Below, piece by piece: positions 16,898-26,527 of a DNA stretch of 64,000 bases. The first letter of the stretch is position 1. Each line of letters opens with the position of its first letter. Source of the stretch: Bradyrhizobium sp. 195. Its GTDB lineage: Bacteria; Pseudomonadota; Alphaproteobacteria; Rhizobiales; Xanthobacteraceae. Both the position numbers and the translations under genes were made by a program. The notes beneath the pieces are model-generated. The model was not told the DNA's origin. It worked only from the letters and a program-made list of their open reading frames with translations, and ran no database searches. The DNA lies in the NCBI RefSeq assembly GCF_023101665.1, contig NZ_CP082161.1, positions 7,794,501-7,858,500 on the forward strand, read 5' to 3'.

Positions 16898-18397
16898 GTG
16901 AATGGGGTGCTAGAACGGCACGTACGGAACGAACGCCGCCGCCTGCGGGCGGCGCCGGCCGCGCTATGCCTCGTGCTGGGTACGGCGCTTGCGGGCTGCG
17001 GCGACATGAACCGGTTCCAGACCGCGGCTACCCCAGCCACGGTCGCGATGCCGAAGCCGAAGCCGGCCGTCGCCCAGACCCCCGCCACCGAGAAGGAGCA
17101 CGAGCGCATCCTGGCGAGCTATGGCGGCACCTATGATGACCCCAGGCTCGAATCACTCGTCAGCAAGACCGTCGATCGCCTTGTCGCCGCCTCCGACCGT
17201 CCCGACCAGGGCTACAAGGTCACCATCCTCAATTCCGGCGCGGTGAACGCCTTCGCGCTGCCGAACGGCCAGCTCTATGTCACGCGGGGTCTGCTTGCGC
17301 TTGCGAGCGATACGTCGGAATTGTCCTCCGTGCTCAGCCACGAGATGGCGCACGTGCTGTCCAAGCACGCCGCGATGCGCGAGGACCAGGCGCGCCAGGC
17401 CGCGATCGTCACCCGCGTCGTCACCGACATGAGCAACGATCCCGATCTCACCGCGCTGGCGCTCGCCAAGACCAAGCTCACCATGGCGAGCTTTTCGCGC
17501 AAGCAGGAGTTCGAAGCCGACGGCATCGGCGTCGGAATTTCCGCCAAGGCGCATTTCGACCCGTATGGTGCGGCACGGTTCCTGTCGGCGATGGAGCGCA
17601 ATGCCGAGCTGAAGGCCGGCAAGAACTCGCTCGATCCGCGCGCACAGGATTTCACCTCGTCGCATCCGGCGACGCCGGAGCGCGTGCAGAACGCGCAGAC
17701 CATTGCGCGGCAATATACGGCCCCGGAGGGCGCCGAGCGCGACCGCGAGACCTATCTCGCCGCGATCGACAACCTCGTCTACGGCGAAGACCCCAGTGAA
17801 GGTTTCGTGCGCGGCCGCCGATTCCTGCATCCGAAGCTCGGCTTCACCTTCCAGGCGCCGGACAATTTCACGCTCGACAACACCGCCCAGGCCGTGATCG
17901 GCGTGCGCGAGGGCGGCGCGCAGGCGATGCGTTTCGACGTGGTGCGCGTGCCGGCCGAGCAGTCGCTCGGCGACTACCTCAATTCCGGCTGGATGGAGGG
18001 CGTCGAGAAGGCGTCGACCGAGGACATCACCATCAATGGCTTCCCGGCCGCGTCCGCCACCGCCAAGGGCGACCAGTGGCAGTTCAAGGTCTATGCGCTG
18101 CGCTTCGGCAGCGATGTCTATCGCTTCATCTTCGCGACACGGCAGAAGTCGACCGAGAGCGAGCGCAACGCGCGCGAGACCGTCAATTCATTCCGCCGCC
18201 TGACGCTCGACGAGATCCAGGCCGCGCGTCCGCTGCGCATCAAGGTCATCACCGTGCAGCCCGGTGACACCGTGGAGTCGCTGTCCCACCGCATGGCCGG
18301 CGTCGATCACCCCGCCGAGCGCTTTCGCGTGCTGAACGGCCTCGATCGCACCGCGCAGGTGAAGGTGCGTGACCGCGTGAAGATCGTGGCGGATTGA
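16898..18397 (+). CDS. M48 family metalloprotease lipoprotein
   Basis: This 499-residue protein begins with a lipoprotein signal (ALCLVLGTALAGC, lipobox LAGC). It has a zinc-protease domain with HEMAH (His-Glu catalytic motif) and EFEADGIGV supplying the third zinc ligand. That makes it a periplasmic BepA/LoiP-like protease expected in outer-membrane protein quality control. The C-terminal third is different: a beta-rich region and then VQPGDTVESLSHRM..HPAERFRVLNGL, which looks like a LysM-like cell-wall-binding module. Start is a GTG. It follows the SNase-like gene by 23 nt. Confidence 0.9.
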   Translation: MNGVLERHVRNERRRLRAAPAALCLVLGTALAGCGDMNRFQTAATPATVAMPKPKPAVAQTPATEKEHERILASYGGTYDDPRLESLVSKTVDRLVAASDRPDQGYKVTILNSGAVNAFALPNGQLYVTRGLLALASDTSELSSVLSHEMAHVLSKHAAMREDQARQAAIVTRVVTDMSNDPDLTALALAKTKLTMASFSRKQEFEADGIGVGISAKAHFDPYGAARFLSAMERNAELKAGKNSLDPRAQDFTSSHPATPERVQNAQTIARQYTAPEGAERDRETYLAAIDNLVYGEDPSEGFVRGRRFLHPKLGFTFQAPDNFTLDNTAQAVIGVREGGAQAMRFDVVRVPAEQSLGDYLNSGWMEGVEKASTEDITINGFPAASATAKGDQWQFKVYALRFGSDVYRFIFATRQKSTESERNARETVNSFRRLTLDEIQAARPLRIKVITVQPGDTVESLSHRMAGVDHPAERFRVLNGLDRTAQVKVRDRVKIVAD

Positions 18398-18471
18398 CGT
18401 GCGCTAAGCGCACGTCATCCCGTGGCGCGCTTAGCGTGAACCCGGGATCTCGAGCTGCAAATCGCGCTGCC

Positions 18472-18562
18472 GTAGGGTGGGCAAAGCGCAAGCGTGCCCA
18501 CCACCTCTCTAAATCGGACACAGATAGTGGGCACGGCGCTTACGCGCCTTTGCCCACCCTAC
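18472..18562. repeat. Palindromic intergenic repeat, family B
   Basis: GTAGGGTGGGCAAAGCGCAA and GCGCCTTTGCCCACCCTAC are the inverted outer arms, with GCGTGCCCACC and GTGGGCACGGCGC inside. It lies between convergent genes (M48 protease and MHS transporter). A shorter hairpin (GCGCTAAGCGC) precedes it at 18402-18412. Confidence 0.85.
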
Positions 18563-18595
18563 GGCATCCGCGATGCGGCTACTGCTCGCGCCTGA

Positions 18596-19924
18596 CTAAC
18601 CGCCCGCGTCCATGTCGCCCTTCTCGCGCTGGCCGCTGAGCCAGAGGGCGAGCAGGGTCCAGAACGCGCCGGACAAGAGATACGCACCCGAGGCGATGAC
18701 GCCGAGATTGGTGGCGAGCAGCAACGCCACCAGCGGAGCGAAGCCGGCGCCGAACAACCAGGCCATGTCCGAGGTCAGCGCCGAAGCGGTGTAGCGGTAC
18801 GCCTGCTTGAAGTTCGAGGCGATGGCACCGGAGGACTGGCCGAAGGACAGGCCGAGCAGGATGAAGCCGATCACCATGTAGATGGTCTCGCCGAACGCGC
18901 CGGCGTCGAGCAGCTGCGGGGCAAAGCCGCTATAGATCGCGATCGCGATCGCCGATCCCATCAGCAGCGATTTGCGCCCGACGCGGTCGGCGATGATGCC
19001 CGACATCACGATCGCGCCGACACCGAACACGGCGGCGACGATCTCGATGATCAGGAAGCGCACCGGGCTTTCGCGGGTGAACAGGAACACCCAGGACAGC
19101 GGGAACACCGTGACCATGTGGAACAGCGCAAAGCTCGCGAGCGGCGCAAACGCCCCGAGCATGATGTTCTGGCCTTCGCGCGCGACGGTGTCGGAGATGC
19201 GCGCGGGCTGCAATTCGCGGGTCTCGAATAGCGAGGCATATTCCTCGGTCGTCACCATGCGCAGGCGCGCGAACAGCGCCACGACGTTGATGGCAAAGGC
19301 GACGAAGAACGGATAGCGCCAGCCCCAGTCGAAGAAATCGTCGGCCGAGAGGTTACCCGCGAAATAGGCGAACAGCGCGCTCGCCACGATCAGACCGAGC
19401 GGCGCGCCGAGCTGCGGCACCATCGCATACCAGCCGCGCTTGGAGGGCGGTGCGTTCAGCGCCAGCAGCGAAGCCATGCCGTCCCATGCGCCGCCCCAGG
19501 CCAGACCCTGCGCAATGCGCGCGAGCGCCAGCAGCCAGATCGCCGCAACGCCGATGTCGTGATAGCCGGGCAGGAACGCCAGCGCGACGGTGGCAGTGCC
19601 GAGCAAAAACAGCGCCGAGATCAGCTTGGCCGTCTTGCCGTAGGCACGGTCGACCGTCATGAAAATGACGGTGCCGATCGGTCGGGCCATGAAGGCCAGC
19701 GCGAAGATCATGAAGGAATAGAGCGTGCCGGTCAGCTCGCTCGCGAACGGGAACACCAGGCGCGGGAACACGATCACCGAGGCGATCGCGAAGACGAAGA
19801 AGTCGAAGAATTCCGAGGTGCGGCCGATGATGACGCCGATGGCGATCTCGCCGGGACTGGCCTGGTCGTGGCCGTGCTCGCCCGTGTGGAGGTCTGCCAT
19901 TGCGGGGGTCTGTGCCGTCGCCAT
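18596..19924 (-). CDS. MFS transporter, metabolite:H+ symporter (MHS) type
   Basis: This 442-residue integral membrane protein has about twelve hydrophobic helices. The N-terminal GRTSEFFDFFVFAIASVIVFPRLVFPF is characteristic of MHS-family symporters (citrate, alpha-ketoglutarate, proline/betaine or shikimate transporters). DRVGRKSLLMGS matches the loop between helices of the second half. The start is the ATG at 19924; the longer frame beginning at 20035 would run into the cyo operator. It is transcribed divergently from cyoA, so the two share a 180-bp regulatory region. The substrate is not predictable. Confidence 0.9.
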   Translation of the reverse strand: MATAQTPAMADLHTGEHGHDQASPGEIAIGVIIGRTSEFFDFFVFAIASVIVFPRLVFPFASELTGTLYSFMIFALAFMARPIGTVIFMTVDRAYGKTAKLISALFLLGTATVALAFLPGYHDIGVAAIWLLALARIAQGLAWGGAWDGMASLLALNAPPSKRGWYAMVPQLGAPLGLIVASALFAYFAGNLSADDFFDWGWRYPFFVAFAINVVALFARLRMVTTEEYASLFETRELQPARISDTVAREGQNIMLGAFAPLASFALFHMVTVFPLSWVFLFTRESPVRFLIIEIVAAVFGVGAIVMSGIIADRVGRKSLLMGSAIAIAIYSGFAPQLLDAGAFGETIYMVIGFILLGLSFGQSSGAIASNFKQAYRYTASALTSDMAWLFGAGFAPLVALLLATNLGVIASGAYLLSGAFWTLLALWLSGQREKGDMDAGG

Positions 19925-20015
19925 TCGTGCGCCCTTAACGTCCTGAAACCAAAGCCGACCGCCCGGCGGGGCGCCAGGCAATCTGGCCCTGTTTGACCCA
20001 ACATCCCGCACTGCA

Positions 20016-20038
20016 ACATTGGACAAATTGTCCAATGT
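20016..20038. promoter_or_regulatory. Perfect inverted repeat upstream of the cyo operon
   Basis: ACATTGGACA-AAT-TGTCCAATGT is a perfect 10+10 bp inverted repeat with a 3-bp spacer. It lies 66 bp before the cyoA start and 91 bp before the divergent transporter start. The length and symmetry are typical of a dimeric repressor operator (TetR, GntR or MarR type). It is not a FixK/FNR box (TTGAT-N4-ATCAA). No regulator gene of those families is in the window. Confidence 0.6.
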
Positions 20039-20104
20039 CCGGATTGTTGCGCCGCAGCTACCCCTTGGTCCCGCAAAAGAAACTCATTCTCAAAGGCTCG
20101 GCCC

Positions 20105-21265
20105 GTGTCTCGTCTCAAGATCCTGGCGCTACTACCTCTGGCTGCCGCGCTCAGCGGCTGCGACTACGTCGTGCTGGCGCCAGCCGGCGATATCGCTGCC
20201 CAGCAGCGCGACCTCGTCATCATCTCCACCGTCCTGATGCTCCTGATCGTCGTCCCCGTGATGGCGCTGACGGTGCTGTTCGCCTGGCGCTATCGCCAGT
20301 CCAACACGGACGCCCGCTACGAGCCGGATTGGGACCACTCGACCAAGCTCGAGTTGGTGATCTGGTCGGCGCCGCTTCTGATCATCGTTTGCCTGGGCGC
20401 TCTGACCTGGATGGGCACGCATCTGCTCGACCCCTACCGCACGCTGGGCCGCATCCATGCAGACCGCGCCGTGGACCAGTCCAAGGCCCCGCTCGAGGTC
20501 GACGTCGTCGCGCTCGACTGGAAGTGGCTCTTTATCTATCCGGACTACGGCATCGCCACCGTCAACGAGCTCGCAGCTCCGGTCGATCGTCCGATCAAAT
20601 TCCGCATCACGGCGTCCTCGGTGATGAATTCGTTCTACATCCCCGCGCTCGCCGGCCAGATCTACGCGATGCCGGGCATGGAGACCAAGCTCCACGCCGT
20701 CGTCAACCACGCCGGCACCTACAAGGGCTTCTCCGCGAACTACAGCGGCGCCGGCTTCTCCGGCATGCACTTCAACTTCCAGGGCCTCGACGACAAGGGC
20801 TTTGACGCCTGGATCGCCAGCGCCAAGTCCGCCGGCGGCTCGCTCGGCCGCGCCGAATATCTCCAGCTCGAAAAACCCAGCCAGAACGAGCCGGTGCGCC
20901 GCTGGGGCACCGTCGATGCCGATCTCTACCGCCTGATCCTCAACATGTGCGTCGAGACCGGCAAGATGTGCCAGAGCGAAATGATGGCGATCGACGCCAA
21001 GGGCGGTGCCGGTCACCAGGGCCTGAACAACACGCTGCCGCTGGCCTACGACAAGTACGCCCGCCGCGGCACCGCATTTGGGCCGGAGCCGAGCTTCGTC
21101 GCCGGCACCTGCACGCCGGATGCGCCGCAGGGCAGAACCACCGCGTCCATCCCGGCACCCACCGACACCGCGCCGCTGCTCGGCGCAGGCCTGAAGCGGC
21201 CGTCGTTCACGCCGCTGAAGTCCTCGTCCTTCTTCCTCGGACAACGTCCCAAGTCAGACTCCTGA
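20105..21265 (+). CDS. cyoA: Cytochrome o ubiquinol oxidase subunit II
   Basis: Subunit II of a heme-copper quinol oxidase. It is a 386-residue lipoprotein (lipobox LSGC near residue 19) with two N-terminal membrane helices (about 37-62 and 84-103) and a periplasmic cupredoxin domain. The CuA-site Cys residues of cytochrome c oxidases are absent: the region reads [12 protein letters not shown], as expected for a quinol rather than cytochrome c oxidase. Start is a GTG. It is the first gene of an operon running through cyoB, C and D, SURF1 and the RegB/RegA genes. The C-terminus is longer and more Pro/Thr-rich than in E. coli CyoA. Confidence 0.95.
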   Translation: MSRLKILALLPLAAALSGCDYVVLAPAGDIAAQQRDLVIISTVLMLLIVVPVMALTVLFAWRYRQSNTDARYEPDWDHSTKLELVIWSAPLLIIVCLGALTWMGTHLLDPYRTLGRIHADRAVDQSKAPLEVDVVALDWKWLFIYPDYGIATVNELAAPVDRPIKFRITASSVMNSFYIPALAGQIYAMPGMETKLHAVVNHAGTYKGFSANYSGAGFSGMHFNFQGLDDKGFDAWIASAKSAGGSLGRAEYLQLEKPSQNEPVRRWGTVDADLYRLILNMCVETGKMCQSEMMAIDAKGGAGHQGLNNTLPLAYDKYARRGTAFGPEPSFVAGTCTPDAPQGRTTASIPAPTDTAPLLGAGLKRPSFTPLKSSSFFLGQRPKSDS

Positions 21266-21290
21266 AGTCAGGCTCCTAAAGAGAGTTCGC

Positions 21291-23288
21291 ATGTCTCCTG
21301 ATTTTCTCAAGCTCATCTTCGGCCGGCTCGGCTTCGAATCGCTGCCGCTGCACGAGCCGATCGTCGTCGGCACATTCGCGGTGGTCGCGCTCGGCGGCGC
21401 CGCACTGCTCGGCGGTCTCACCTATTTCCGTCTCTGGGGCTATCTCTGGCGCGAGTGGTTCACCACCGTCGACCACAAGCGCATCGGCATCATGTACATG
21501 ATCCTCGGCATCGTGATGCTGCTGCGCGGTTTTGCCGACGCGCTGATGATGCGCGGCCAGCAGATGCTCGCGTTTGGCGGCTCCGAAGGCTATCTCAACG
21601 CCCACCACTACGATCAGGTCTTCACCGCCCACGGCGTGATCATGATCTTCTTCGTGGCGATGCCGCTGGTTACCGGCCTGATGAACTATGTCGTGCCGCT
21701 GCAGATCGGCGCGCGCGACGTCTCGTTTCCGTTCCTGAACAATTTCAGCTTCTGGATGACGGTCGGCGGCGCGGTGCTGGTGATGGCTTCGCTGTTCATC
21801 GGCGAATTCGCCCGCACCGGCTGGCTGGCTTATCCGCCGCTGTCGAACATCGGCTACAGTCCCGATGTCGGCGTCGACTATTACATCTGGGCGCTGCAGG
21901 TCGCCGGCGTCGGCACGACACTATCCGGCATCAACCTGATCTGCACCATCGTCAAGCTGCGCTGCCCGGGCATGACCATGATGAAGATGCCGGTCTTCAC
22001 CTGGACCTCGCTCTGCACCAACGTCCTGATCGTCGCATCCTTCCCCGTCCTGACCGTCGTGCTCGCACTGCTGTCGCTCGACCGCTACGTCGGCACCAAC
22101 TTCTTCACGAACGATTTCGGCGGCAGCCCGATGATGTACGTGAACCTGATCTGGATCTGGGGTCATCCTGAAGTCTACATCCTGGTTCTCCCGGCGTTCG
22201 GCATCTTCTCTGAGGTGACCTCGACCTTCTCAGGCAAGCGGCTGTTCGGCTACACCTCGATGGTCTACGCCACTGTCGTCATCACCATCCTGTCGTACCT
22301 GGTCTGGCTGCACCACTTCTTCACGATGGGCTCGGGCGCCAGCGTCAACTCGTTCTTCGGCATCACCACGATGATCATCTCGATCCCGACGGGCGCGAAG
22401 ATGTTCAACTGGCTGTTCACGATGTATCGCGGCCGCATCCGCTACGAGCTGCCGATGATGTGGACGATCGCCTTCATGCTGACCTTCGTGATCGGCGGCA
22501 TGACCGGCGTGCTGCTGGCGGTGCCGCCGGCCGACTTCGTGCTGCACAACAGCCTGTTCCTGATCGCGCATTTCCACAACGTGATCATCGGCGGCGTGGT
22601 GTTCGGCGCCTTCGCCGGCATCTCCTACTGGTTCCCGAAAGCGTTCGGCTTCAAGCTCGATCCGTTCTGGGGCAAGCTGTCGTTCTGGTTCTGGGTCACC
22701 GGCTTCTACCTCGCCTTCATGCCGCTCTACGTGCTCGGCCTGATGGGCGTGACCCGCCGCCTGCGCGTGTTCGACGATCCGTCCCTGCAGATCTGGTTCG
22801 TCATCGCCGCGATCGGCGCCGGCCTCGTGCTCCTCGGCATCATGTGCATGCTGATGCAGTTCGCGGTCAGCTTCCTCAGGCGCGAGCAGCTCAAGGACGT
22901 CACCGGCGATCCCTGGGACGCACGCACGCTGGAATGGGCGACCTCCTCGCCCCCGCCGGACTACAACTTCGCCTTCACCCCCGTCGTTCACGACAATGAC
23001 GCGTGGTGGGACATGAAGCGGCGCGGCTACCAGCGTCCGCTCACCGGGTTCAGGCCGATCCACATGCCCAGCAGCACCGGCACCGGCATCATCCTTGCCG
23101 GCCTCGCCACCGGGATGGGTTTTGGCCTGATCTGGTACATCTGGTGGCTGGCCGCCGTGAGCTTCGCCGCGATGCTCGTCGTCGGCATCGGCCACACCTT
23201 CAACTATCACCGCGACTTCGACATTCCGGCTGAAGACGTCATCCGGGCCGAGGACGCGCGTACCAAACTGCTCGCCGGAGCCAAGTAA
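21291..23288 (+). CDS. cyoB: Cytochrome o ubiquinol oxidase subunit I
   Basis: The catalytic subunit of the proton-pumping bo3-type quinol oxidase has 665 residues and about 15 membrane helices. Heme and copper ligands are visible in order: [15 protein letters not shown] (low-spin heme His), [17 protein letters not shown] (CuB His and the cross-linked Tyr), WLHHFFT (two CuB His) and [11 protein letters not shown] (two heme His). It reduces oxygen to water with electrons from ubiquinol. The gene begins 25 nt after cyoA and its stop codon is immediately followed by the cyoC ATG. Confidence 0.97.
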   Translation: MSPDFLKLIFGRLGFESLPLHEPIVVGTFAVVALGGAALLGGLTYFRLWGYLWREWFTTVDHKRIGIMYMILGIVMLLRGFADALMMRGQQMLAFGGSEGYLNAHHYDQVFTAHGVIMIFFVAMPLVTGLMNYVVPLQIGARDVSFPFLNNFSFWMTVGGAVLVMASLFIGEFARTGWLAYPPLSNIGYSPDVGVDYYIWALQVAGVGTTLSGINLICTIVKLRCPGMTMMKMPVFTWTSLCTNVLIVASFPVLTVVLALLSLDRYVGTNFFTNDFGGSPMMYVNLIWIWGHPEVYILVLPAFGIFSEVTSTFSGKRLFGYTSMVYATVVITILSYLVWLHHFFTMGSGASVNSFFGITTMIISIPTGAKMFNWLFTMYRGRIRYELPMMWTIAFMLTFVIGGMTGVLLAVPPADFVLHNSLFLIAHFHNVIIGGVVFGAFAGISYWFPKAFGFKLDPFWGKLSFWFWVTGFYLAFMPLYVLGLMGVTRRLRVFDDPSLQIWFVIAAIGAGLVLLGIMCMLMQFAVSFLRREQLKDVTGDPWDARTLEWATSSPPPDYNFAFTPVVHDNDAWWDMKRRGYQRPLTGFRPIHMPSSTGTGIILAGLATGMGFGLIWYIWWLAAVSFAAMLVVGIGHTFNYHRDFDIPAEDVIRAEDARTKLLAGAK

Positions 23289-23918
23289 ATGACTGTCGCT
23301 GTCAATCCCTCCCAAACCGGCGAGCCGGTCTTCTACGTCGCCGAGGAGCATCCGCATCCGGAAGGCTGGAGCACCTCGCTCGGCTTCTGGATCTACCTGA
23401 TGAGCGACTGTCTCATCTTCGCGATCCTGTTCGCCACTTTCGGCGTGCTCGGCGGCAATTACGCCGCCGGCCCCGCGCCGAAGGACCTCTTCGACCTCAA
23501 CCTGGTCGCGGTGAACACCTCGATGCTGCTGCTGTCGTCGATCACCTACGGCTTCGCCATGCTGACGATGCAGCAGAACAAGGTCGCGCAGACGCAGATC
23601 TGGCTGGCGATCACCGGCCTGTTCGGCCTCGCCTTCATCGGCATCGAGCTCACCGAGTTCGCCCACATGATCCATGAAGGCGCCACGCCGCAGCGCAGCG
23701 CCTTTCTGTCCGCGTTCTTCACCCTGGTCGGCACCCACGGCCTGCACGTCTCCTGCGGCCTGATCTGGCTGGTGACGCTGATGGTGCAGGTCCAGAAGTT
23801 CGGCCTGATCGAGGCCAACCGCCGTCGGCTGATGTGCCTGTCGATGTTCTGGCATTTCCTCGACGTGGTCTGGATCGGCGTCTTCACTTTCGTCTATCTC
23901 CTGGGAGTTCTGCGATGA
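23289..23918 (+). CDS. cyoC: Cytochrome o ubiquinol oxidase subunit III
   Basis: This 209-residue membrane protein has five predicted helices and the pattern HPEGWSTSLGFWIYLMSDCLIFAILFATF near the N-terminus. HGLHVSCGLIWL and LFWHFLDVVWIGVFTFVYLLG-like segments (here SMFWHFLDVVWIGVFTFVYL) occur in the C-terminal part. Subunit III stabilises the catalytic core. The ATG directly follows the cyoB stop, and its own stop overlaps the cyoD start (ATGA), so translation of the four subunits is tightly coupled. Confidence 0.96.
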   Translation: MTVAVNPSQTGEPVFYVAEEHPHPEGWSTSLGFWIYLMSDCLIFAILFATFGVLGGNYAAGPAPKDLFDLNLVAVNTSMLLLSSITYGFAMLTMQQNKVAQTQIWLAITGLFGLAFIGIELTEFAHMIHEGATPQRSAFLSAFFTLVGTHGLHVSCGLIWLVTLMVQVQKFGLIEANRRRLMCLSMFWHFLDVVWIGVFTFVYLLGVLR

Positions 23919-24295
23919 ACACCGATACTCATGCAGCTGGCGCCGACCATCATCACCACGGCGACAGCCACGCCCACGGCACGTTCTCGACTTATATGCT
24001 GGGCTTCGTGCTCTCGGTCGTGCTCACCGCGATCCCGTTCTGGCTGGTGATGAGCGGCGCGCTGCCGAGCAAGCAGATCACCGCCCTCGTCATCATGGCC
24101 TTCGCGGTCGTGCAGATCGTCGTGCACATGATCTACTTCCTGCACATGAACACGACGTCCGAGAACGGCTGGAGCATGATGGCGCTGATCTTCACCATCG
24201 TCATGGTGGTGATCGCGCTGTCGGGTTCGCTGTGGGTGATGAGCCACCTCAACAGCAACATGATGCCGATGCACCAGATGAGCGGAATGAAGTGA
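23915..24295 (+). CDS. cyoD: Cytochrome o ubiquinol oxidase subunit IV
   Basis: This 126-residue protein starts at the ATG overlapping the cyoC stop. A His-rich leader (ADHHHHGDSHAHG, residues 10-22) is followed by three membrane helices and the VQIVVHMIYFLHM motif typical of CyoD. The subunit helps assemble the CuB site in E. coli. The C-terminus is unusually Met-rich (MSHLNSNMMPMHQMSGMK), which with the His-rich N-terminus suggests copper contact; this is inference. No cyoE (heme O synthase) gene follows, so heme O must come from elsewhere in the genome. Confidence 0.93.
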   Translation: MNTDTHAAGADHHHHGDSHAHGTFSTYMLGFVLSVVLTAIPFWLVMSGALPSKQITALVIMAFAVVQIVVHMIYFLHMNTTSENGWSMMALIFTIVMVVIALSGSLWVMSHLNSNMMPMHQMSGMK

Positions 24296-24309
24296 GCGAG
24301 GTCAGGACC

Positions 24310-25152
24310 GTGACGAGCAAGGCAAAAGGGATGCGTGGCCATGCTGCGCGCCCCTCCCTGTGGCTCACGGTCCTCTCGCTCACGGCCTTCGTGACCCTGA
24401 TCGCGCTCGGCGTCTGGCAGATCGAACGCCGCGCCTGGAAGCTGGCGCTGATCGACCGTGTCGAGCAGCGCGTTCATGCCCCGGCGGTACCGATCCCCTC
24501 GCCCGCTTCATGGTCCGCGGTCTCCGCCGCGAACGACGAATACAGGCATGTCAGCGTCACCGGCCGCTTCCTGCATGACCGCGAGACGCTGGTTCAGGCC
24601 GTCACCGAGGAGGGCCCGGGCTATTGGGTGCTGACGCCGCTTTTGCGCGACGACGGCACGCAGGTCCTGGTCAACCGCGGCTTCGTGCCCACGGAGCGTC
24701 GCGACGCATCGACCCGCCAAAGCGGCAATCCGGGTGGCCAAGTCGAGATCACCGGCCTGCTCCGCATGACGGAGCCCAAAGGCGGGTTCCTTCGAAACAA
24801 CGTGCCCCAGCACAACCGCTGGTACTCGCGGGATGTCGCCGCGATCGCGGCGGCTCGCAGCCTCCACGATGTCGCGCCGTTCTTCGTCGATGCCGACGCC
24901 GGATCACAAATTGCCGGCGGTCCGATCGGCGGATTGACCGTGATCCGCTTTCCCAATAACCACCTGATCTACGCGCTGACGTGGTTTGCCCTGGCCTTCA
25001 TGCTGGCTGGCAGACTTTTCGTCACATTCGGCGGCGGACTGTTCCGCCGCAAGAGAGCCTTGAAGGGCTTCATCCACGAACCGGCCGACGGCCTGGATGC
25101 CGCCGCGCGCAGGACGGGATCAGATGCTGGAACGATCGTCGAACAGGCCTGA
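24310..25152 (+). CDS. SURF1 family protein (heme-copper oxidase assembly)
   Basis: The 280-residue protein has a transmembrane helix at each end (LWLTVLSLTAFVTLIALGVWQIERR and IYALTWFALAFMLAGRLFV) and the SURF1 landmarks LGVWQ.ERR, VSVTGRF and GYWVLTPL. SURF1 proteins insert heme into subunit I of terminal oxidases. I choose the GTG at 24310 with GAGG upstream; the GTG at 24292, overlapping the cyoD stop as GTGA, is an alternative. Its place inside a cyo operon links it to quinol oxidase assembly. Its end overlaps the sensor kinase start by 29 nt. Confidence 0.92.
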   Translation: MTSKAKGMRGHAARPSLWLTVLSLTAFVTLIALGVWQIERRAWKLALIDRVEQRVHAPAVPIPSPASWSAVSAANDEYRHVSVTGRFLHDRETLVQAVTEEGPGYWVLTPLLRDDGTQVLVNRGFVPTERRDASTRQSGNPGGQVEITGLLRMTEPKGGFLRNNVPQHNRWYSRDVAAIAAARSLHDVAPFFVDADAGSQIAGGPIGGLTVIRFPNNHLIYALTWFALAFMLAGRLFVTFGGGLFRRKRALKGFIHEPADGLDAAARRTGSDAGTIVEQA

Positions 25153-26527
25153 CGACGGGAAGACGCTTTCCCAAACACTTGCTCAGGGCAGGCTGGCCGT
25201 CACGCTGCAATCGCAGGCGGATGCGCGCAGCGAGCTGATCGGTGCTGCGTCGACCGACGACGAGACCAATCGCAAGAACATGGCGCTGCTGATCCAGCTG
25301 CGCTGGACCGCGGTGGTCGGCCAGATCGTGACCATCGGCGGCGTGCATTTTGGGCTCGGCATTCCCCTTCCGTTGGAGCGGATGGGCGCGGTGATCGGCG
25401 CGCTGGTGCTGCTCAACGTCTCCAGCCTGATCTGGGTGCGCCATCGCGCCGCGATCACCAACAACGAGCTGCTGGTCGCCTTGATGCTTGATGTCGCCGC
25501 GCTGACCGCGCAGCTTTACCTCTCCGGCGGCGCCACCAATCCCTTCACCTCGCTGTTCCTGCTCCAGGTGACGCTCGGCGCGGTGCTGCTCGATGCCCGC
25601 TCGACCTGGTCGCTGGTCGCGCTGACCTGCGCGAGCTTCGTGTGGTTGACGCTGGCCTACCGCCCGCTGGAGCTGCCGCCCAACCCATTGAGCGAGACCT
25701 ACACGCTCACAGTCGCCGGCATGCTGCTGGGCTTCGTGCTCAATGCCGTGCTGCTGGTCGTGTTCGTCACCCGCATCAATCGAAACCTGCGCGAGCGCGA
25801 TGCGCATCTGGCGGCATTCCGCCAGCATGCCGCCGAGCAGGACCACATCGTGCGCATGGGCCTGCTCGCCTCCGGCGCGGCGCATGAACTCGGCACGCCG
25901 CTGGCCTCGCTTTCGGTGATCCTCAGCGATTGGCGCCGCATGCCGGATCTTGCCGCCGATCAGGAACTCGCCGAGGACCTCGCGGAGATGGAAACCTCGC
26001 TGCAACGCTGCAAGTCGATCGTCACGGGCATCCTGGTGTCGGCAGGCGAAGCGCGCGGCGAAGGCTCCTCGCCGACGACGGTGACGGCGTTCGTGACCGC
26101 GCTGGTCGACGAATGGCGTGACGCGCGCTCGGCGCGGACGCTCTACTTCGTCAATACGTTCGGCACGGACGTTGCGATCGTCTCCGACATCGCGTTGAAG
26201 CAGGTCATCTTCAACGTGCTCGACAACGCTTATGAGGTCTCGCGCGAATGGGTCGAGCTCGTGGCCGAGCGCGAGGGCGACAACCTCGTGCTGTCGATCA
26301 GCGATCGCGGCCCGGGCTTTGCGCCGGAGATGCTGGCGCAGCTCGGAAAGCCCTATCAGTCGAGCAAGGGCCGCGCCGGCGGCGGGCTCGGGCTGTTCCT
26401 GGTGGTGAACGTGGTCCGCAAGTTAGGGGGCACCGTGACCGCCGAGAATCACAGGAAGCGGGGCGCCACCGTGCGCCTGACGCTGCCGCTCGCAACGCTC
26501 GCGATCGGAGGGAATTTTGACGCCTGA
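25124..26527 (+). CDS. Redox sensor histidine kinase, RegB/ActS family
   Basis: The 467-residue kinase has about six membrane helices (residues 55-215). Residues 135-141 read GGATNPF, the ubiquinone-binding GGxxNPF motif of RegB. The phosphoacceptor is H254 in GAAHELGTPLAS, and C296 in LQRCKSIV matches the redox-active Cys of RegB. N-, G1- and G2-box segments (NVLDNAYE, ISDRGPGF, GGGLGLF) complete the kinase domain. It is expected to be active when the quinone pool is reduced. The gene overlaps SURF1 upstream and the regulator gene downstream, so a terminal oxidase is coexpressed with the sensor of its own substrate. Confidence 0.93.
   Translation: MLERSSNRPDDGKTLSQTLAQGRLAVTLQSQADARSELIGAASTDDETNRKNMALLIQLRWTAVVGQIVTIGGVHFGLGIPLPLERMGAVIGALVLLNVSSLIWVRHRAAITNNELLVALMLDVAALTAQLYLSGGATNPFTSLFLLQVTLGAVLLDARSTWSLVALTCASFVWLTLAYRPLELPPNPLSETYTLTVAGMLLGFVLNAVLLVVFVTRINRNLRERDAHLAAFRQHAAEQDHIVRMGLLASGAAHELGTPLASLSVILSDWRRMPDLAADQELAEDLAEMETSLQRCKSIVTGILVSAGEARGEGSSPTTVTAFVTALVDEWRDARSARTLYFVNTFGTDVAIVSDIALKQVIFNVLDNAYEVSREWVELVAEREGDNLVLSISDRGPGFAPEMLAQLGKPYQSSKGRAGGGLGLFLVVNVVRKLGGTVTAENHRKRGATVRLTLPLATLAIGGNFDA

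Noticed and set aside
22230..23855. 541-codon minus-strand frame antisense to cyoB/cyoC
   Set aside because: It is a composition artefact opposite well-conserved oxidase genes; the product is His/Gln/Asp-rich without a fold signature.
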